Below are positions 1-11,246 of a stretch of DNA of 64,000 nt, in pieces (position 1 is the first letter of the stretch; every line of letters starts with the position of its first letter). The notes below the pieces were generated by a model. It saw nothing but the letters and a program-made list of their open reading frames with translations, was not told where the DNA came from and searched no databases. Made by a program: the position numbers and the translations under genes. This DNA comes from an uncultured Pelagibacteraceae bacterium (GTDB lineage: Bacteria; Pseudomonadota; Alphaproteobacteria; Pelagibacterales; Pelagibacteraceae), in contig CACBTT010000005.1 of assembly GCA_902542235.1 (NCBI GenBank), forward strand, positions 16,285-80,284, given 5' to 3'.

Positions 1-184
1 CTAATGGTGTTTTTCCAGTCCCACCTAGATAAATATTACCAACACATATAGTTTTAATTTTAAAATTTTTTTTGAAGCTTAGAGTTTTAATAAAATTAAA
101 AAAAATTACTATAAAACTTAAAGGGATTAATGATAAAGATACTAAATTATAATTATCCCAGAAAAGAGGTTTTTTTATCTTCAT
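1..184 (-). CDS. lpxK: Tetraacyldisaccharide 4'-kinase, N-terminal part (runs off window)
   Basis: Reading the minus strand from an ATG at 184 gives about 61 residues that leave the window at base 1. The fragment has a hydrophobic segment at residues 16-30 and then VGNIYLGGTGKTPL (about 48-61), the P-loop typical of LpxK, the membrane kinase that phosphorylates the lipid A disaccharide at the 4' position. The start overlaps the waaA stop by one base (TAATG), so the two are translationally coupled. Both act in lipid A-Kdo assembly, which supports the call. Only the N-terminus is visible, so completeness cannot be judged. Confidence 0.8.
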   Translation of the reverse strand, partial: MKIKKPLFWDNYNLVSLSLIPLSFIVIFFNFIKTLSFKKNFKIKTICVGNIYLGGTGKTPL

Positions 185-1413
185 TACAAATAATTTTTAA
201 TTTCCTCTATGTATCTTTTAAAAATTTTAGTCCCTAAGTAATTAATTTTTTTAAGTTTGATTTTAGATTTTTTATAATTATGATTTCTTAAAAATACTTG
301 TTCCATTTCATTAATATTTTTAATCTCAGAAGAAATTTTTAAATTTTTTAATTCTTTGTAAATTTCCTTAAAGTTATCAGTTTTTTTGCCATGCATTATG
401 AAATTTCCCATTCTTACAGCTTCTAATGGATTTTGTCCTCCACGGTTTGCTATTGATCCCCCAACAAAAGTTACGTTTGAAAGCTCTAAAAATTTAGACA
501 TTTCGCCGTAAGTATCTACTATGTATATATCACAATCATTTGATGGTTTAAGTTTATTTGATCTTTCCATAATTTTAAGATTCAATTTGGTCAATATTTG
601 AATTATCTCATTTGATCTATTTATATGTCTTGGAATTAATATCGTTATTAAATTTTTAAATTTTTTTTTTAAATTTAAATGTAATTTACCAATTATTTTT
701 TCTTCATCATAGTGAGTGCTAGCAGCACAAAATACTTTTCTATTTTTAAAATATTTTTTTATATCATTTATTGAATTTTGATTATCATTTTTAAAATATT
801 TTAAATTTCCTAAAAACTTTACTTTTTCTACTCCTAATTTTTTTAAATAATTTTTAGTCTCTTGGTTTTGAGGCAAGGCAATTGTTATTTTACTAAAAAT
901 TTCCTTAGCAAAAGAGGAAAACATTTGCCATCTTTTAAAACTTTTATTAGTAATTCTTGCGTTAATTAAAATTAAAGGAATATTCTTTGAATTTATTTTA
1001 TTGTACATATTAGGCCAAATTTCTGAGTCGACAAAAATTGCAACTTTTGGATTCCACTTATCTAAAAAATTATTGCATATAAACCCAATATCAAATGGAT
1101 AGTATACGTGAGTAGTTTTTTTAAATGACTTTCTTGTTATTATTGATGCAGAACTAACCGTCGTTGAAGTAAGCAATATTTTTTTTATTTTTTTATTTTT
1201 CTCAAATTCGTATATTAAGGGAAGTATACTCATTATTTCTCCTACACTTGCACCATGAAACCATAATGTAATATCTGATTTTTTTTTATTTTTTAATGAA
1301 TATTTTTCTAAAAATCTTTTTGGATCTTCTTTGCCATTAATTAATCTGAAAAATAAAATTAAAGGAGAAAATAAAAATAGAACAATTCCAAAAATGTTAT
1401 ATAAAAAAAGCAT
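184..1413 (-). CDS. waaA: 3-deoxy-D-manno-octulosonic acid (Kdo) transferase
   Basis: WaaA (KdtA) moves Kdo from CMP-Kdo to lipid A precursor at the inner membrane. The protein has one N-terminal membrane anchor (about residues 2-25), the GASVGE block whose final Glu (about residue 59) matches the catalytic base of the family, FVDSEIWPN near 128-136, and a C-terminal GGQNPLEA motif of the GT-B nucleotide-sugar site. Length, about 409 residues, is normal. I chose the ATG at 1413 rather than a TTG one codon earlier because it overlaps the upstream exporter stop as TGATG. It is followed by lpxK. Mono- or bifunctionality cannot be read from the sequence. Confidence 0.9.
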   Translation of the reverse strand: MLFLYNIFGIVLFLFSPLILFFRLINGKEDPKRFLEKYSLKNKKKSDITLWFHGASVGEIMSILPLIYEFEKNKKIKKILLTSTTVSSASIITRKSFKKTTHVYYPFDIGFICNNFLDKWNPKVAIFVDSEIWPNMYNKINSKNIPLILINARITNKSFKRWQMFSSFAKEIFSKITIALPQNQETKNYLKKLGVEKVKFLGNLKYFKNDNQNSINDIKKYFKNRKVFCAASTHYDEEKIIGKLHLNLKKKFKNLITILIPRHINRSNEIIQILTKLNLKIMERSNKLKPSNDCDIYIVDTYGEMSKFLELSNVTFVGGSIANRGGQNPLEAVRMGNFIMHGKKTDNFKEIYKELKNLKISSEIKNINEMEQVFLRNHNYKKSKIKLKKINYLGTKIFKRYIEEIKNYL

Positions 1414-3155
1414 CAATTATTTTTAATCTGTCTTTCATAAAAATTTCTGTAAAGTGTAGAGTTTTTAATTAGTTCATCGTGTTTTCCTGATGAATTTACC
1501 GATCCTTTATCGATTACATAAATTTTTTCTGAATTCAGAATTGTCGAAAGTCTGTGTGCAATAACTATAGTTGTTTTATTCTTTGTTAATTCCTCAATGG
1601 CTCTTTGTATTTTTTCTTCTGTTTCGGAATCTAATGAAGAAGTGGCCTCATCTAATAAAATTATTTTACTATTTTTTAAGAGTGCTCTAGCAATTGACAG
1701 TCTTTGTTTTTCCCCACCTGATAATTTTACTCCATTTTCTCCTATAATAGTTTGAAATTTGTTTTCTAATTTTTCAATAAAATCTGTGCACATTGAAATT
1801 TTTGCGGCATCAAAAACTTCGTTATCACTTGCATCTGGTTTTGCGTATTTAATGTTATTAAATATTGTATCATCAAAAAGTGTCGTATTTTGATCTACAA
1901 TCGATATTTCTTTTCTTAAAGATTTTAAATTCAAGTTTTGAATTTTCTGATTATCTATTAAAATCTCTCCTGAATCAGCATCATAAATTCTTGGTATTAA
2001 ATTTAATAAAGTAGATTTACCGGATCCACTATGACCTACTAACGCAGTCATTTTTTTTCCTGTTATTTCTAAATTAATATTTTTAAGAACAATATTGTTC
2101 AAATTTGATTTATAACTAAAATTTATATCTTTAAATTGTATAGAAGCATCTTCTATATTTAATTTTTTTCCATTTTCGTTAATTAATATTTTATTTTCTT
2201 GATCAATTATTGGAAGTATTCTTTTTCCAGCAGACAGACCTTGACCAAAAGCTACGCTTACATTTGCTAGAGATTTTATTGGTTGATATGCAAGCATCAT
2301 CGCTGCTAAAAAAGAAAAAAAGTTATTTATGCTTAGTTGATCATTCATAATTAATTTTCCAGAGTAAAAAATTAATACTGCAATCATGATACCCGTTAAA
2401 ACTTCCATAATAGGAGTTGATCTTATAAATACGCTGTGAATTTTTATTGCTTTTTCTTTAAGATTATTTACAAATTTTTCTGATCTTTCATGTTCGTAAT
2501 TTTCTCTTTGAAAAATTTTTATAATTTTATGATTTTTAAACAGATCAATTAAATATTTATTTAAATCACCTGATTTCTCTTGTGCTTCGGTTGCAACTTT
2601 TACAATACGTTTACCCAATTTTTTTGCTGTAATTGTTGCAATAGGTAGCATTACTAAAGCTATTAGAGATAATCTCCAATTTTGGAGAAACATTACAAAT
2701 AATAAGCCAAAAAGTGTTAAACCATCTTTAAATAAATTTAAAATGGCATTACTCAACATTCCAGTGATTTGATTAACATCAAAGTTTAAGTTTGAAATAT
2801 ATTTTCCTGAGTGTTTATCTTCAATTTTTTCTGTATCGGCTTTAATGAAAGAAGATAACATATCAATTTGAATATTTTTTTTAACTTCTTCTGCAGTTTT
2901 TATCATTAAAATTTTAGCAACATATAAAGATATCCCTTTTATAGAAAAAGCTAGAATAATTAATATCGGAATTACAAAAATTAATGTTTGGTCTTTATTG
3001 ATAAAAATTTTTTCTATTGCGGGGTCGAGTAACCATGCAGTTGCAGATGTACTTCCTGCAACTAAAATAGAAAATATAATCGCAAATAAAATTTTCTTAA
3101 GGTGTTTTGTTGTGTAATCATTATATAACCTTTTTATTATTTCTACATTTTTCAT
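1413..3155 (-). CDS. msbA: ABC exporter, lipid A flippase type
   Basis: A half-transporter of 580 residues with a six-helix membrane domain fused to an ATPase domain. The membrane domain covers about residues 20-310. The ATPase domain has Walker A GHSGSGKST at 374-382, signature LSGGEKQ at 478-484, Walker B ILLLDEA near 498-504 and an H-loop (VIAHRLST) further on. Size and order fit MsbA, which flips lipid A-core across the inner membrane as a homodimer. The neighbours waaA and lpxK are lipid A genes, which favours MsbA over a drug or peptide exporter, but the substrate is inferred from context. Its ATG overlaps the ubiA stop by one base (TAATG). Confidence 0.82.
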   Translation of the reverse strand: MKNVEIIKRLYNDYTTKHLKKILFAIIFSILVAGSTSATAWLLDPAIEKIFINKDQTLIFVIPILIILAFSIKGISLYVAKILMIKTAEEVKKNIQIDMLSSFIKADTEKIEDKHSGKYISNLNFDVNQITGMLSNAILNLFKDGLTLFGLLFVMFLQNWRLSLIALVMLPIATITAKKLGKRIVKVATEAQEKSGDLNKYLIDLFKNHKIIKIFQRENYEHERSEKFVNNLKEKAIKIHSVFIRSTPIMEVLTGIMIAVLIFYSGKLIMNDQLSINNFFSFLAAMMLAYQPIKSLANVSVAFGQGLSAGKRILPIIDQENKILINENGKKLNIEDASIQFKDINFSYKSNLNNIVLKNINLEITGKKMTALVGHSGSGKSTLLNLIPRIYDADSGEILIDNQKIQNLNLKSLRKEISIVDQNTTLFDDTIFNNIKYAKPDASDNEVFDAAKISMCTDFIEKLENKFQTIIGENGVKLSGGEKQRLSIARALLKNSKIILLDEATSSLDSETEEKIQRAIEELTKNKTTIVIAHRLSTILNSEKIYVIDKGSVNSSGKHDELIKNSTLYRNFYERQIKNN

Positions 3156-4024
3156 TATGTTAATTTTCCTAACAATAATATCAGTAGTATAATTAAACCC
3201 AAAATATTATTGCTTTTAAATTTTGATAGACAGTCATTGCCATTTTCAGTTTTTAAATTAAATGTTTGAAATAATATTAAATGAGATAACGGAATTGTCA
3301 GGGCAATATAATACAAATAATTAAAATTCATTTTGTAACCAATCAAAAATAAAGATGCTAAAAAAATAATGTAACAAAACGATATAAATTTTTTTGGATT
3401 ATTTTTAAATTTAATCGATGTTGATTTAACTCCAATTATTTCATCATCATTAATGTCTTGATATCCATATATTGTGTCGTATCCTAATGTCCAAAATATG
3501 GCTCCTAAATAAAATATAATTGGTATAATTGAAACTTCGTTTTGAATGGAAATCCAAGCTAAAACTAAGCCGTAATTAAAAGTAATACCTAAAAATAATT
3601 GAGGCCAATAAGTAAATCTTTTCATTATAGGATATGTAAAAGCCAATGGCATCGAGATAAGAGCCATATAAATAGTAAATGTATTAAAATTTATTAAAAC
3701 CAAAAATGCAATTAAGCATAAGATAGCAGCATATATTGCAGCATTTACTACTGAAATTTTTTCTGATGCTATTGGTCTGTTTTTTGTTCTTTCGACCAAT
3801 TTATCAATTTTTCTATCAGCAATGTCGTTTACAATACATCCGGCAGATCTCATCAAAACTGACCCCGAAAAAAATAAAAAAGAGTAAAAAAAATAAGTAT
3901 TCAAGGATAGAGAAAAATCATATGCAATAGTTAAACCCCATATACACGGCCAAAATAAAAGCATGAAACCTATTGGCTTGTTGAGTCTTATTAATTCAAT
4001 AAATATTTTAAGCCTTTGATACAT
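3155..4024 (-). CDS. ubiA: 4-hydroxybenzoate polyprenyltransferase
   Basis: UbiA attaches the polyprenyl tail to 4-hydroxybenzoate in ubiquinone synthesis, inside the membrane. The 289-residue protein is strongly hydrophobic with about eight or nine helices. It has both aspartate-rich Mg-diphosphate sites of the family: NDIADRKIDKLVERTKNRPI starting at residue 66, and a second one near 180-195 (GYDTIYGYQDINDDE). The N-terminal RLNKPIG stretch is also typical. It is the first gene of the ubiA-msbA-waaA-lpxK run and faces a divergent DUF2721 gene 49 bases away, so a promoter probably lies in 4025-4073. Confidence is high because both active-site motifs are intact. Confidence 0.92.
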   Translation of the reverse strand: MYQRLKIFIELIRLNKPIGFMLLFWPCIWGLTIAYDFSLSLNTYFFYSFLFFSGSVLMRSAGCIVNDIADRKIDKLVERTKNRPIASEKISVVNAAIYAAILCLIAFLVLINFNTFTIYMALISMPLAFTYPIMKRFTYWPQLFLGITFNYGLVLAWISIQNEVSIIPIIFYLGAIFWTLGYDTIYGYQDINDDEIIGVKSTSIKFKNNPKKFISFCYIIFLASLFLIGYKMNFNYLYYIALTIPLSHLILFQTFNLKTENGNDCLSKFKSNNILGLIILLILLLGKLT

Positions 4025-4073
4025 AATTTACTTGTAAATAACAAAGCGTAGATTCATAATCAAACTGATTCGC

Positions 4074-4481
4074 ATGAATATTGATTATACTGTTACTGCA
4101 TTAATGTTTCCCGCAATACCTTTGATTATGGCTGTTTATAGTAACAGATTTCATACATTAAGTGGTTTGATTAGAAAAATACACGATGAGTATGTTTTTG
4201 AAAAACATACCCCTCCAGAGTGGAAACAACAGCTAATGAATTTAAATGACAGAGTTAAAAATTTAAGGATTACAATACTTTTTGCTGCCTTTGGTTTTTT
4301 ATTTAATATGCTTACAGTTTTTGCTCTTTATTTAGAGACATATTTTTTAGCAAGAATAATATTCGGGTCTTGTTGCTTATCGATGATGGTATCAATAATA
4401 TTTTTTATTAGAGAAATACAAATTTCGACTAGAGCGTTAAGACTTCATCTTTCGGATATGGATGATCAATTTAAGGAATAA
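4074..4481 (+). CDS. DUF2721 family membrane protein
   Basis: A 135-residue protein of unknown function. It starts with a hydrophobic stretch containing PAIPLIMAVYSNRF, a pattern I associate with DUF2721, followed by a polar region (about 32-62) and two membrane helices near 66-90 and 93-115, ending in a charged tail. It stands alone on the plus strand, divergent from ubiA. Its 3' end overlaps the convergent quinone oxidoreductase gene by 11 bases, so no intrinsic terminator fits between them. I cannot give it a role; the family is only a domain of unknown function. Confidence 0.72.
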   Translation: MNIDYTVTALMFPAIPLIMAVYSNRFHTLSGLIRKIHDEYVFEKHTPPEWKQQLMNLNDRVKNLRITILFAAFGFLFNMLTVFALYLETYFLARIIFGSCCLSMMVSIIFFIREIQISTRALRLHLSDMDDQFKE

Positions 4482-5442
4482 TAACTGCTGGTCCAGTTAA
4501 AACCCTATTCTCTAAATCTATATGAGCTTGTTTAGCTTCACTTAATTTATATTTTTTAGAAACCGCAATTTTAATTTTTCCTGAAAGAACTGCATCAAAA
4601 ACCAATTTAGCAGATTTTTCTAATTCATCTCTGGTAATAGTATAATGCATTATTGACGGTCTTGTAAAAAAAAGACCTTTTGTATTTATATGTTTTTTGA
4701 CATCTATAGTGTGAACATATCCAGATGCATTTCCAAATGCTACCATCATCCCTCTAATTTTTAAACATTCTATTGATCCCTCAAAAGTTTTTGCTCCAAC
4801 ACCATCATAGACAACATCTATTCCATTTTTACCTACTGTTTTTTCAACTTCTTCCACAAAATTATGATCTGTATAATTGATGACATGATGACACCCATTT
4901 TTTTTTGCTATTTCAACTTTTTCTTTAGATCCAACTGTTCCAATGACTTCACATCCTAATGCATTAGCCCACTGGCATAATATTTGACCAACACCACCAG
5001 CTGCAGCATGAAATAAAACTTTATCTCCTTTTTTTACAGCATATGACCTGTGTAATAAATATTCTGATGTTATTCCTTTCAATAAAATGCAGGAAGCTAT
5101 TTCATCTGAAATACCTTCTGGCACCGTGACTAATTTTTCCTCTGGCATTATTTGTTTTTCTGAGTATCCACTTATTGGAGCAGATGCATGACTTACTCGA
5201 TCTCCAACTTTAAAAAGACTTACTTCAGAGCCAATTTCTTCAACTACTCCAGATGCTTCTAGTCCAAGTCCACTTGGTAATTCAATCGGATACAAACCTG
5301 TTCGATGGTAAACATCAATATAATTAAGTCCAACTGACAGATTTTTAACGAGAACTTCCTTTGGACCAGGTTTACCGATTTCAATATCCTTGTATTCTAA
5401 GACTTCTGGCCCTCCAAACTTTTCAAATCTTATAGCTTTCAT
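4471..5442 (-). CDS. NADPH:quinone reductase-like zinc-free alcohol dehydrogenase
   Basis: A 323-residue member of the medium-chain dehydrogenase/reductase family, quinone oxidoreductase (Qor) branch. It has an N-terminal GroES-like fold with NYIDVYHRTGLYP (about 41-53), the nucleotide-binding glycine motif AAAGGVGQ (about 146-153) and the typical ending LENRVLTGPAVIIP. The cysteines and histidines of zinc-binding relatives are missing, as expected for Qor. It should reduce quinones or enones with NADPH in the cytoplasm; the true substrate is unknown. It follows the pirin gene with two bases between, which suggests a small redox or stress operon. Confidence 0.82.
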   Translation of the reverse strand: MKAIRFEKFGGPEVLEYKDIEIGKPGPKEVLVKNLSVGLNYIDVYHRTGLYPIELPSGLGLEASGVVEEIGSEVSLFKVGDRVSHASAPISGYSEKQIMPEEKLVTVPEGISDEIASCILLKGITSEYLLHRSYAVKKGDKVLFHAAAGGVGQILCQWANALGCEVIGTVGSKEKVEIAKKNGCHHVINYTDHNFVEEVEKTVGKNGIDVVYDGVGAKTFEGSIECLKIRGMMVAFGNASGYVHTIDVKKHINTKGLFFTRPSIMHYTITRDELEKSAKLVFDAVLSGKIKIAVSKKYKLSEAKQAHIDLENRVLTGPAVIIP

Positions 5443-5444
5443 AT

Positions 5445-6290
5445 TTACTTTACAAAATTACCATTATGATAATCATCAATTGCTTGAAGTATTTCTTGTT
5501 TGGTATTCATGACAAATGGGCCACCTCTTGCAATCTGTTCTCCTATTGGTTTTCCAGATATTAGTAAAAATTTAGCTTTTGTTAAAGCAGTTACTTTCAA
5601 GTTTTCACCTTTAGATAATAAAATTAAAGTAGAGTCTTTAACACTTTCATGTTTATTGTTTCCAATTTCAATCTCACCTTCAATTAAATATATGAATGAA
5701 TTGTGTGTGGATGGAACTTGATGATTAAAAATTTTACTTTCATTTAATTCTACATCAAAATAAATTGGATCCACATTGTGTTTTTTTATTGGACCTTCTG
5801 AATTTTCAAACTTTCCAGCTATTACTTTTATAAATTTATCTTCGTCCTTATGTGTGCTCATTTTATCAGAGTCAATATAATGGTATTCTGGTTTGCTCAT
5901 CTTTTCGCTAGCAGGCATATTAATCCATAATTGAAAACCATGAAGTTTTCCATCGTTCATAGCTGGCATTTCAGAATGAATTATACCACTACCAGTTTTC
6001 ATCCATTGCACATCTCCTGCAGTCATTTTTCCTTGGCCACCTGTACTATCTTTATGTTCGAAACTCCCAGCCAACATGTATGTAACTGTTTCAATTCCTC
6101 TGTGTGGATGAGGAGGAAAGCCTGCAATATAATCGTCTTTATTTTCTGATCCAAATTCATCTAACATTAAAAATGGATCATAATAATTTGGTTCAACACC
6201 AATACTTCTTTTTAATTTAACTCCTGCACCATCTGATGCTGGTGTTGGATCTATAATTTTTTCTACTTCGATATTTATCATGTTGTTCAT
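5445..6290 (-). CDS. Pirin family bicupin protein
   Basis: A 281-residue pirin-type cupin. The N-terminal cupin carries the metal-binding block PHPHRGIETVTYML near residues 61-74 and further on TAGDVQWMKTGSGIIHSEMP, both diagnostic. The C-terminal cupin (about 165-280) has the family signature ISGKPIGEQIARGGPFVMNT. Bacterial pirins are iron proteins, some with quercetin dioxygenase activity; the function here is unknown. Two in-frame ATGs (6290 and 6281) could both start it. It is followed after two bases by the quinone reductase and preceded by a HAD hydrolase, all on the same strand. Confidence 0.85.
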   Translation of the reverse strand: MNNMINIEVEKIIDPTPASDGAGVKLKRSIGVEPNYYDPFLMLDEFGSENKDDYIAGFPPHPHRGIETVTYMLAGSFEHKDSTGGQGKMTAGDVQWMKTGSGIIHSEMPAMNDGKLHGFQLWINMPASEKMSKPEYHYIDSDKMSTHKDEDKFIKVIAGKFENSEGPIKKHNVDPIYFDVELNESKIFNHQVPSTHNSFIYLIEGEIEIGNNKHESVKDSTLILLSKGENLKVTALTKAKFLLISGKPIGEQIARGGPFVMNTKQEILQAIDDYHNGNFVK

Positions 6291-6301
6291 ATAGGATATA
6301 T

Positions 6302-6964
6302 CTAAATTAAATCAAGCAATTCTGATAAATTACTTATTTGTTGGTTAGGTTCAAAATCTAATTTATCAAAAATATTATTATTTCTATTCACCCAAACTGT
6401 GTTGTATCCATAATTCCCTGCACCAGAAACATCCCAAGTATTAGCACTTAAGAATAAAACTTCATTCTTTTCAATATTATATTTATTTATTGGAAGATCA
6501 TATACTTTTGAATCTGGTTTAAAAATACCAGCTTCTTCTACAGAAAAAATATCATCAAAAATATCTTTTAATTGATTGCTAACTACAAGTTCATTTAAAA
6601 GGTCAGGTGTACCATTTGATAGAATTGCTAATTTATAATTTAATTGTTTTAATTTTTTTAAAGCATCCCTTACTTCTATAAATGGTGAAAGCACTTTATA
6701 TAAATTTAATAGTTCTGATCTCATTGAATTATCAATATTGTAAAAATTCATAGATTTATCCAAACTATCTTCAGTAATTTGCCAAAAATCTTTGTGTCTT
6801 CTCATTAAACTTCTAAGCCAAGTGTATTCAAGCTGTGTAGTTCTCCAATAATTGGCAAATCCTTCCCATTTACCTCCTAATTTTTCCTTACATTTTTCAG
6901 CTGCAGAATTAACATCAAATAGGGTGCCGTATGCATCAAATATGATTGCTTTAATTTTTTTCAT
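6302..6964 (-). CDS. Haloacid dehalogenase type II-like HAD hydrolase
   Basis: A 220-residue HAD-superfamily enzyme. The nucleophile motif FDAYGTLFDV places Asp at residue 10, then come SNGTPDLL (motif II), a Lys in FKPDSKVY (motif III) and LSANTWDVSGA (motif IV). The AYGTLFD and SANTWDVSGA forms are those of L-2-haloacid dehalogenases rather than phosphatases, so hydrolysis of short 2-halo acids is the likely reaction; no halide substrate can be read from sequence. It is divergent from rsmE with only 17 bases between the start codons. Confidence 0.8.
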   Translation of the reverse strand: MKKIKAIIFDAYGTLFDVNSAAEKCKEKLGGKWEGFANYWRTTQLEYTWLRSLMRRHKDFWQITEDSLDKSMNFYNIDNSMRSELLNLYKVLSPFIEVRDALKKLKQLNYKLAILSNGTPDLLNELVVSNQLKDIFDDIFSVEEAGIFKPDSKVYDLPINKYNIEKNEVLFLSANTWDVSGAGNYGYNTVWVNRNNNIFDKLDFEPNQQISNLSELLDLI

Positions 6965-6981
6965 AAATTAATTTAAATATA

Positions 6982-7680
6982 ATGAGCAATATTAGAATAT
7001 TTTATCCAGAAAAATTATCAATTAATTTAGAAACTAATTTAACTAAGTCTCAGTCACATTATTTATTGAAAGTAATGAGGATTAAACAAGGAGAGACCTT
7101 TTCAGTTTTTAATAAATCTGGAGAATGGAAGTCAATTGTAACTGAAATTTCAAAAAGCAGCTTAAATTTTAAGGTTGTTGAACAATTAAGACAAAAAGAT
7201 AAAGGGCAAGAAATCTGGTTAGCCTTCTCACCCATTAAATCAAATTATTTTAACTTCATGATACAAAAAGCAACTGAGCTTGGAGTAACAAAATTTGTAC
7301 CAATTATTTCTGAAAGGACAATTGTTAGAAAAGTAAATAATGAGAGATTAAATAAAATAATTATAGAGTCGTGTGAGCAAAGTAATAGAATAAATATTCC
7401 CTCAATTGAAAAACCTCAGTCATTAGATAATTTCCTGTCAAACATTTCAGATATAAATTTAATTTTTGGAGATTTAAATACGAATAATAAAAAAATTAAA
7501 ATTTCTAATTCAAAACCAAATTGTCTTTTAATTGGTCCTGAAGGGGATTATTCAGCCAGTGAAATTAAAAAGATTCTAAACTTTAAAGGGTCTCAATCGA
7601 TAAAACTAAGTGATAACATTTTAAGGTCTGAAACTGCGGTTATATCCGCGTTATCTGTGATTAATTATTTGCAAAATTGA
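6982..7680 (+). CDS. rsmE: 16S rRNA (uracil1498-N3)-methyltransferase
   Basis: RsmE methylates U1498 of 16S rRNA using S-adenosylmethionine. The 232-residue protein has the family's N-terminal PUA-like region with HYLLKVMRIKQGE (about 27-39), FSPIKSNYFNFMIQKATELGV in the middle and the C-terminal SPOUT knot with LIGPEGDYS and LSDNILRSETAVI. All blocks are intact and length is normal. It reads toward the cytochrome oxidase operon, ending 59 bases before coxB, so read-through is possible but coxB appears to have its own promoter region. Confidence 0.9.
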   Translation: MSNIRIFYPEKLSINLETNLTKSQSHYLLKVMRIKQGETFSVFNKSGEWKSIVTEISKSSLNFKVVEQLRQKDKGQEIWLAFSPIKSNYFNFMIQKATELGVTKFVPIISERTIVRKVNNERLNKIIIESCEQSNRINIPSIEKPQSLDNFLSNISDINLIFGDLNTNNKKIKISNSKPNCLLIGPEGDYSASEIKKILNFKGSQSIKLSDNILRSETAVISALSVINYLQN

Positions 7681-7684
7681 TAAA

Positions 7685-7715
7685 TTGTCGCGAATTCTCT
7701 AGTATTTTTTATAAT
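7685..7715 (+). promoter_or_regulatory. Candidate promoter of the cytochrome oxidase operon
   Basis: Between rsmE and the chosen coxB start there is a TTGTCG box (7685-7690) and a perfect TATAAT (7710-7715) with 19 bases between, 24 bases before the ATG at 7740. The -35 match is weak and the spacing slightly long. In such AT-rich DNA a TATAAT alone is common, so this is only a candidate. Confidence 0.3.
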
Positions 7716-7739
7716 ATTTTCGATCTATATAGAAAACAA

Positions 7740-10189
<2,450 letters not shown>

Positions 10190-10215
10190 TAACGTCTCAA
10201 GATATAAAAATTATA

Positions 10216-11124
10216 ATGGCTACGACGTATTCTAAAGTAAAAAAATCATATTACGAACTAGGTATTATTACTGAATTATTAAAGTTAATGAAACCAAGGG
10301 TAATGTCTCTTGTTATTTTCACTTGTGCTGTTGGTCTATTAACAGCTCCAACTTCAGTTTCATTTCAACAATCAGTTATTGGAATATTAATTGTAGCCTT
10401 TGGCGCTGGTGCAGCAGGTGCACTTAACATGTGGTATGAAGCTGACTTAGATAAATTAATGTCTAGAACGTGCTTACGTCCAATTCCAAGAGGAAAGCTG
10501 AACAGAAACCAAGCATTATATTTTGGAACATCTCTGTCAATTATTTCAGTTGTAAGCTTATATTTTGTTACAAATGCTTTATCATCATTTCTATTATTGT
10601 TTACGATCTTATTTTACGTATTTGTTTATACAATCTGGTTAAAAAGAAAAACTCCACAAAATATTGTTATAGGTGGAGCATCAGGAGCTTTACCACCAGT
10701 AATTGGATGGGCAATAGCAACAAATTCTATTTCGTTGGAGTCGATTGCTTTTTTCTTAATAATTTTCTTTTGGACACCGTCACACTTTTGGGCATTAAGC
10801 TTATACAAAGCTGATGATTATAAAAAAGCAGGTATTCCAATGCTTCCAGTAACCAATGGAATTCAGGATACAAAAAAGAATATTTTAATTTATTCTTTGC
10901 TAATGATACCTACAATTTTTTTTCCATATTACATTGGATTTGTCGGTGAAGTTTTCTTAATACTTAGCTTACTTCTTACATTTTATTATAATTTAATTTG
11001 TTACCAGCTTTACAACTATAAAGTTGGAAAATTTAACATAAAGAAAGCTAGACATATTTTCAGCTATTCAATTATTTACTTATTTTTAATATTTGTTTTT
11101 TTCTTGGTGGATAAAATTTTATGA
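10216..11124 (+). CDS. ctaB: Protoheme IX farnesyltransferase (heme O synthase)
   Basis: CtaB farnesylates heme b to heme o, the precursor of heme a for the oxidase encoded just upstream. The 302-residue membrane protein of the UbiA superfamily has the first aspartate region as NMWYEADLDKLMSRTCLRPIPRG-like sequence (about residues 76-96), FWTPSHFWALSL (about 185-196), and YKKAGIPMLPV. It overlaps the next small gene by four bases (ATGA). Length and position within the cox operon agree with the family. Confidence 0.93.
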   Translation: MATTYSKVKKSYYELGIITELLKLMKPRVMSLVIFTCAVGLLTAPTSVSFQQSVIGILIVAFGAGAAGALNMWYEADLDKLMSRTCLRPIPRGKLNRNQALYFGTSLSIISVVSLYFVTNALSSFLLLFTILFYVFVYTIWLKRKTPQNIVIGGASGALPPVIGWAIATNSISLESIAFFLIIFFWTPSHFWALSLYKADDYKKAGIPMLPVTNGIQDTKKNILIYSLLMIPTIFFPYYIGFVGEVFLILSLLLTFYYNLICYQLYNYKVGKFNIKKARHIFSYSIIYLFLIFVFFLVDKIL

Positions 11125-11246
11125 TAGTTAAAGATCAAAAATTAAAAAAGAAAAATTTATGGACAGCAGTTGGTTTAGTTGCATTTATAGTTTTCTTATT
11201 TATTTTCACACTATTTAATATTGGAGTATTTGAAAGACCTCTATGA
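11121..11246 (+). CDS. 41-residue single-helix membrane protein in the cox operon (CoxF-like position)
   Basis: A 41-residue ORF overlaps ctaB at its start and ctaG at its end, both as ATGA, so it is held in place by translational coupling. The product has a lysine-rich head (VKDQKLKKKN), one hydrophobic helix at about residues 14-34 and a short tail ending FERPL. Many alphaproteobacteria carry a small membrane protein between ctaB and ctaG, sometimes called CoxF, thought to help oxidase assembly; I infer the same here from position and shape, not from a motif. The lysines before the helix suggest an N-in topology. Confidence 0.75.
   Translation: MIVKDQKLKKKNLWTAVGLVAFIVFLFIFTLFNIGVFERPL

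Noticed and set aside
7677..7739. N-terminal extension of coxB
   Set aside because: The frame is open but the 21 extra residues come before a good signal peptide and cover a likely promoter; the ATG at 7740 is the better start.
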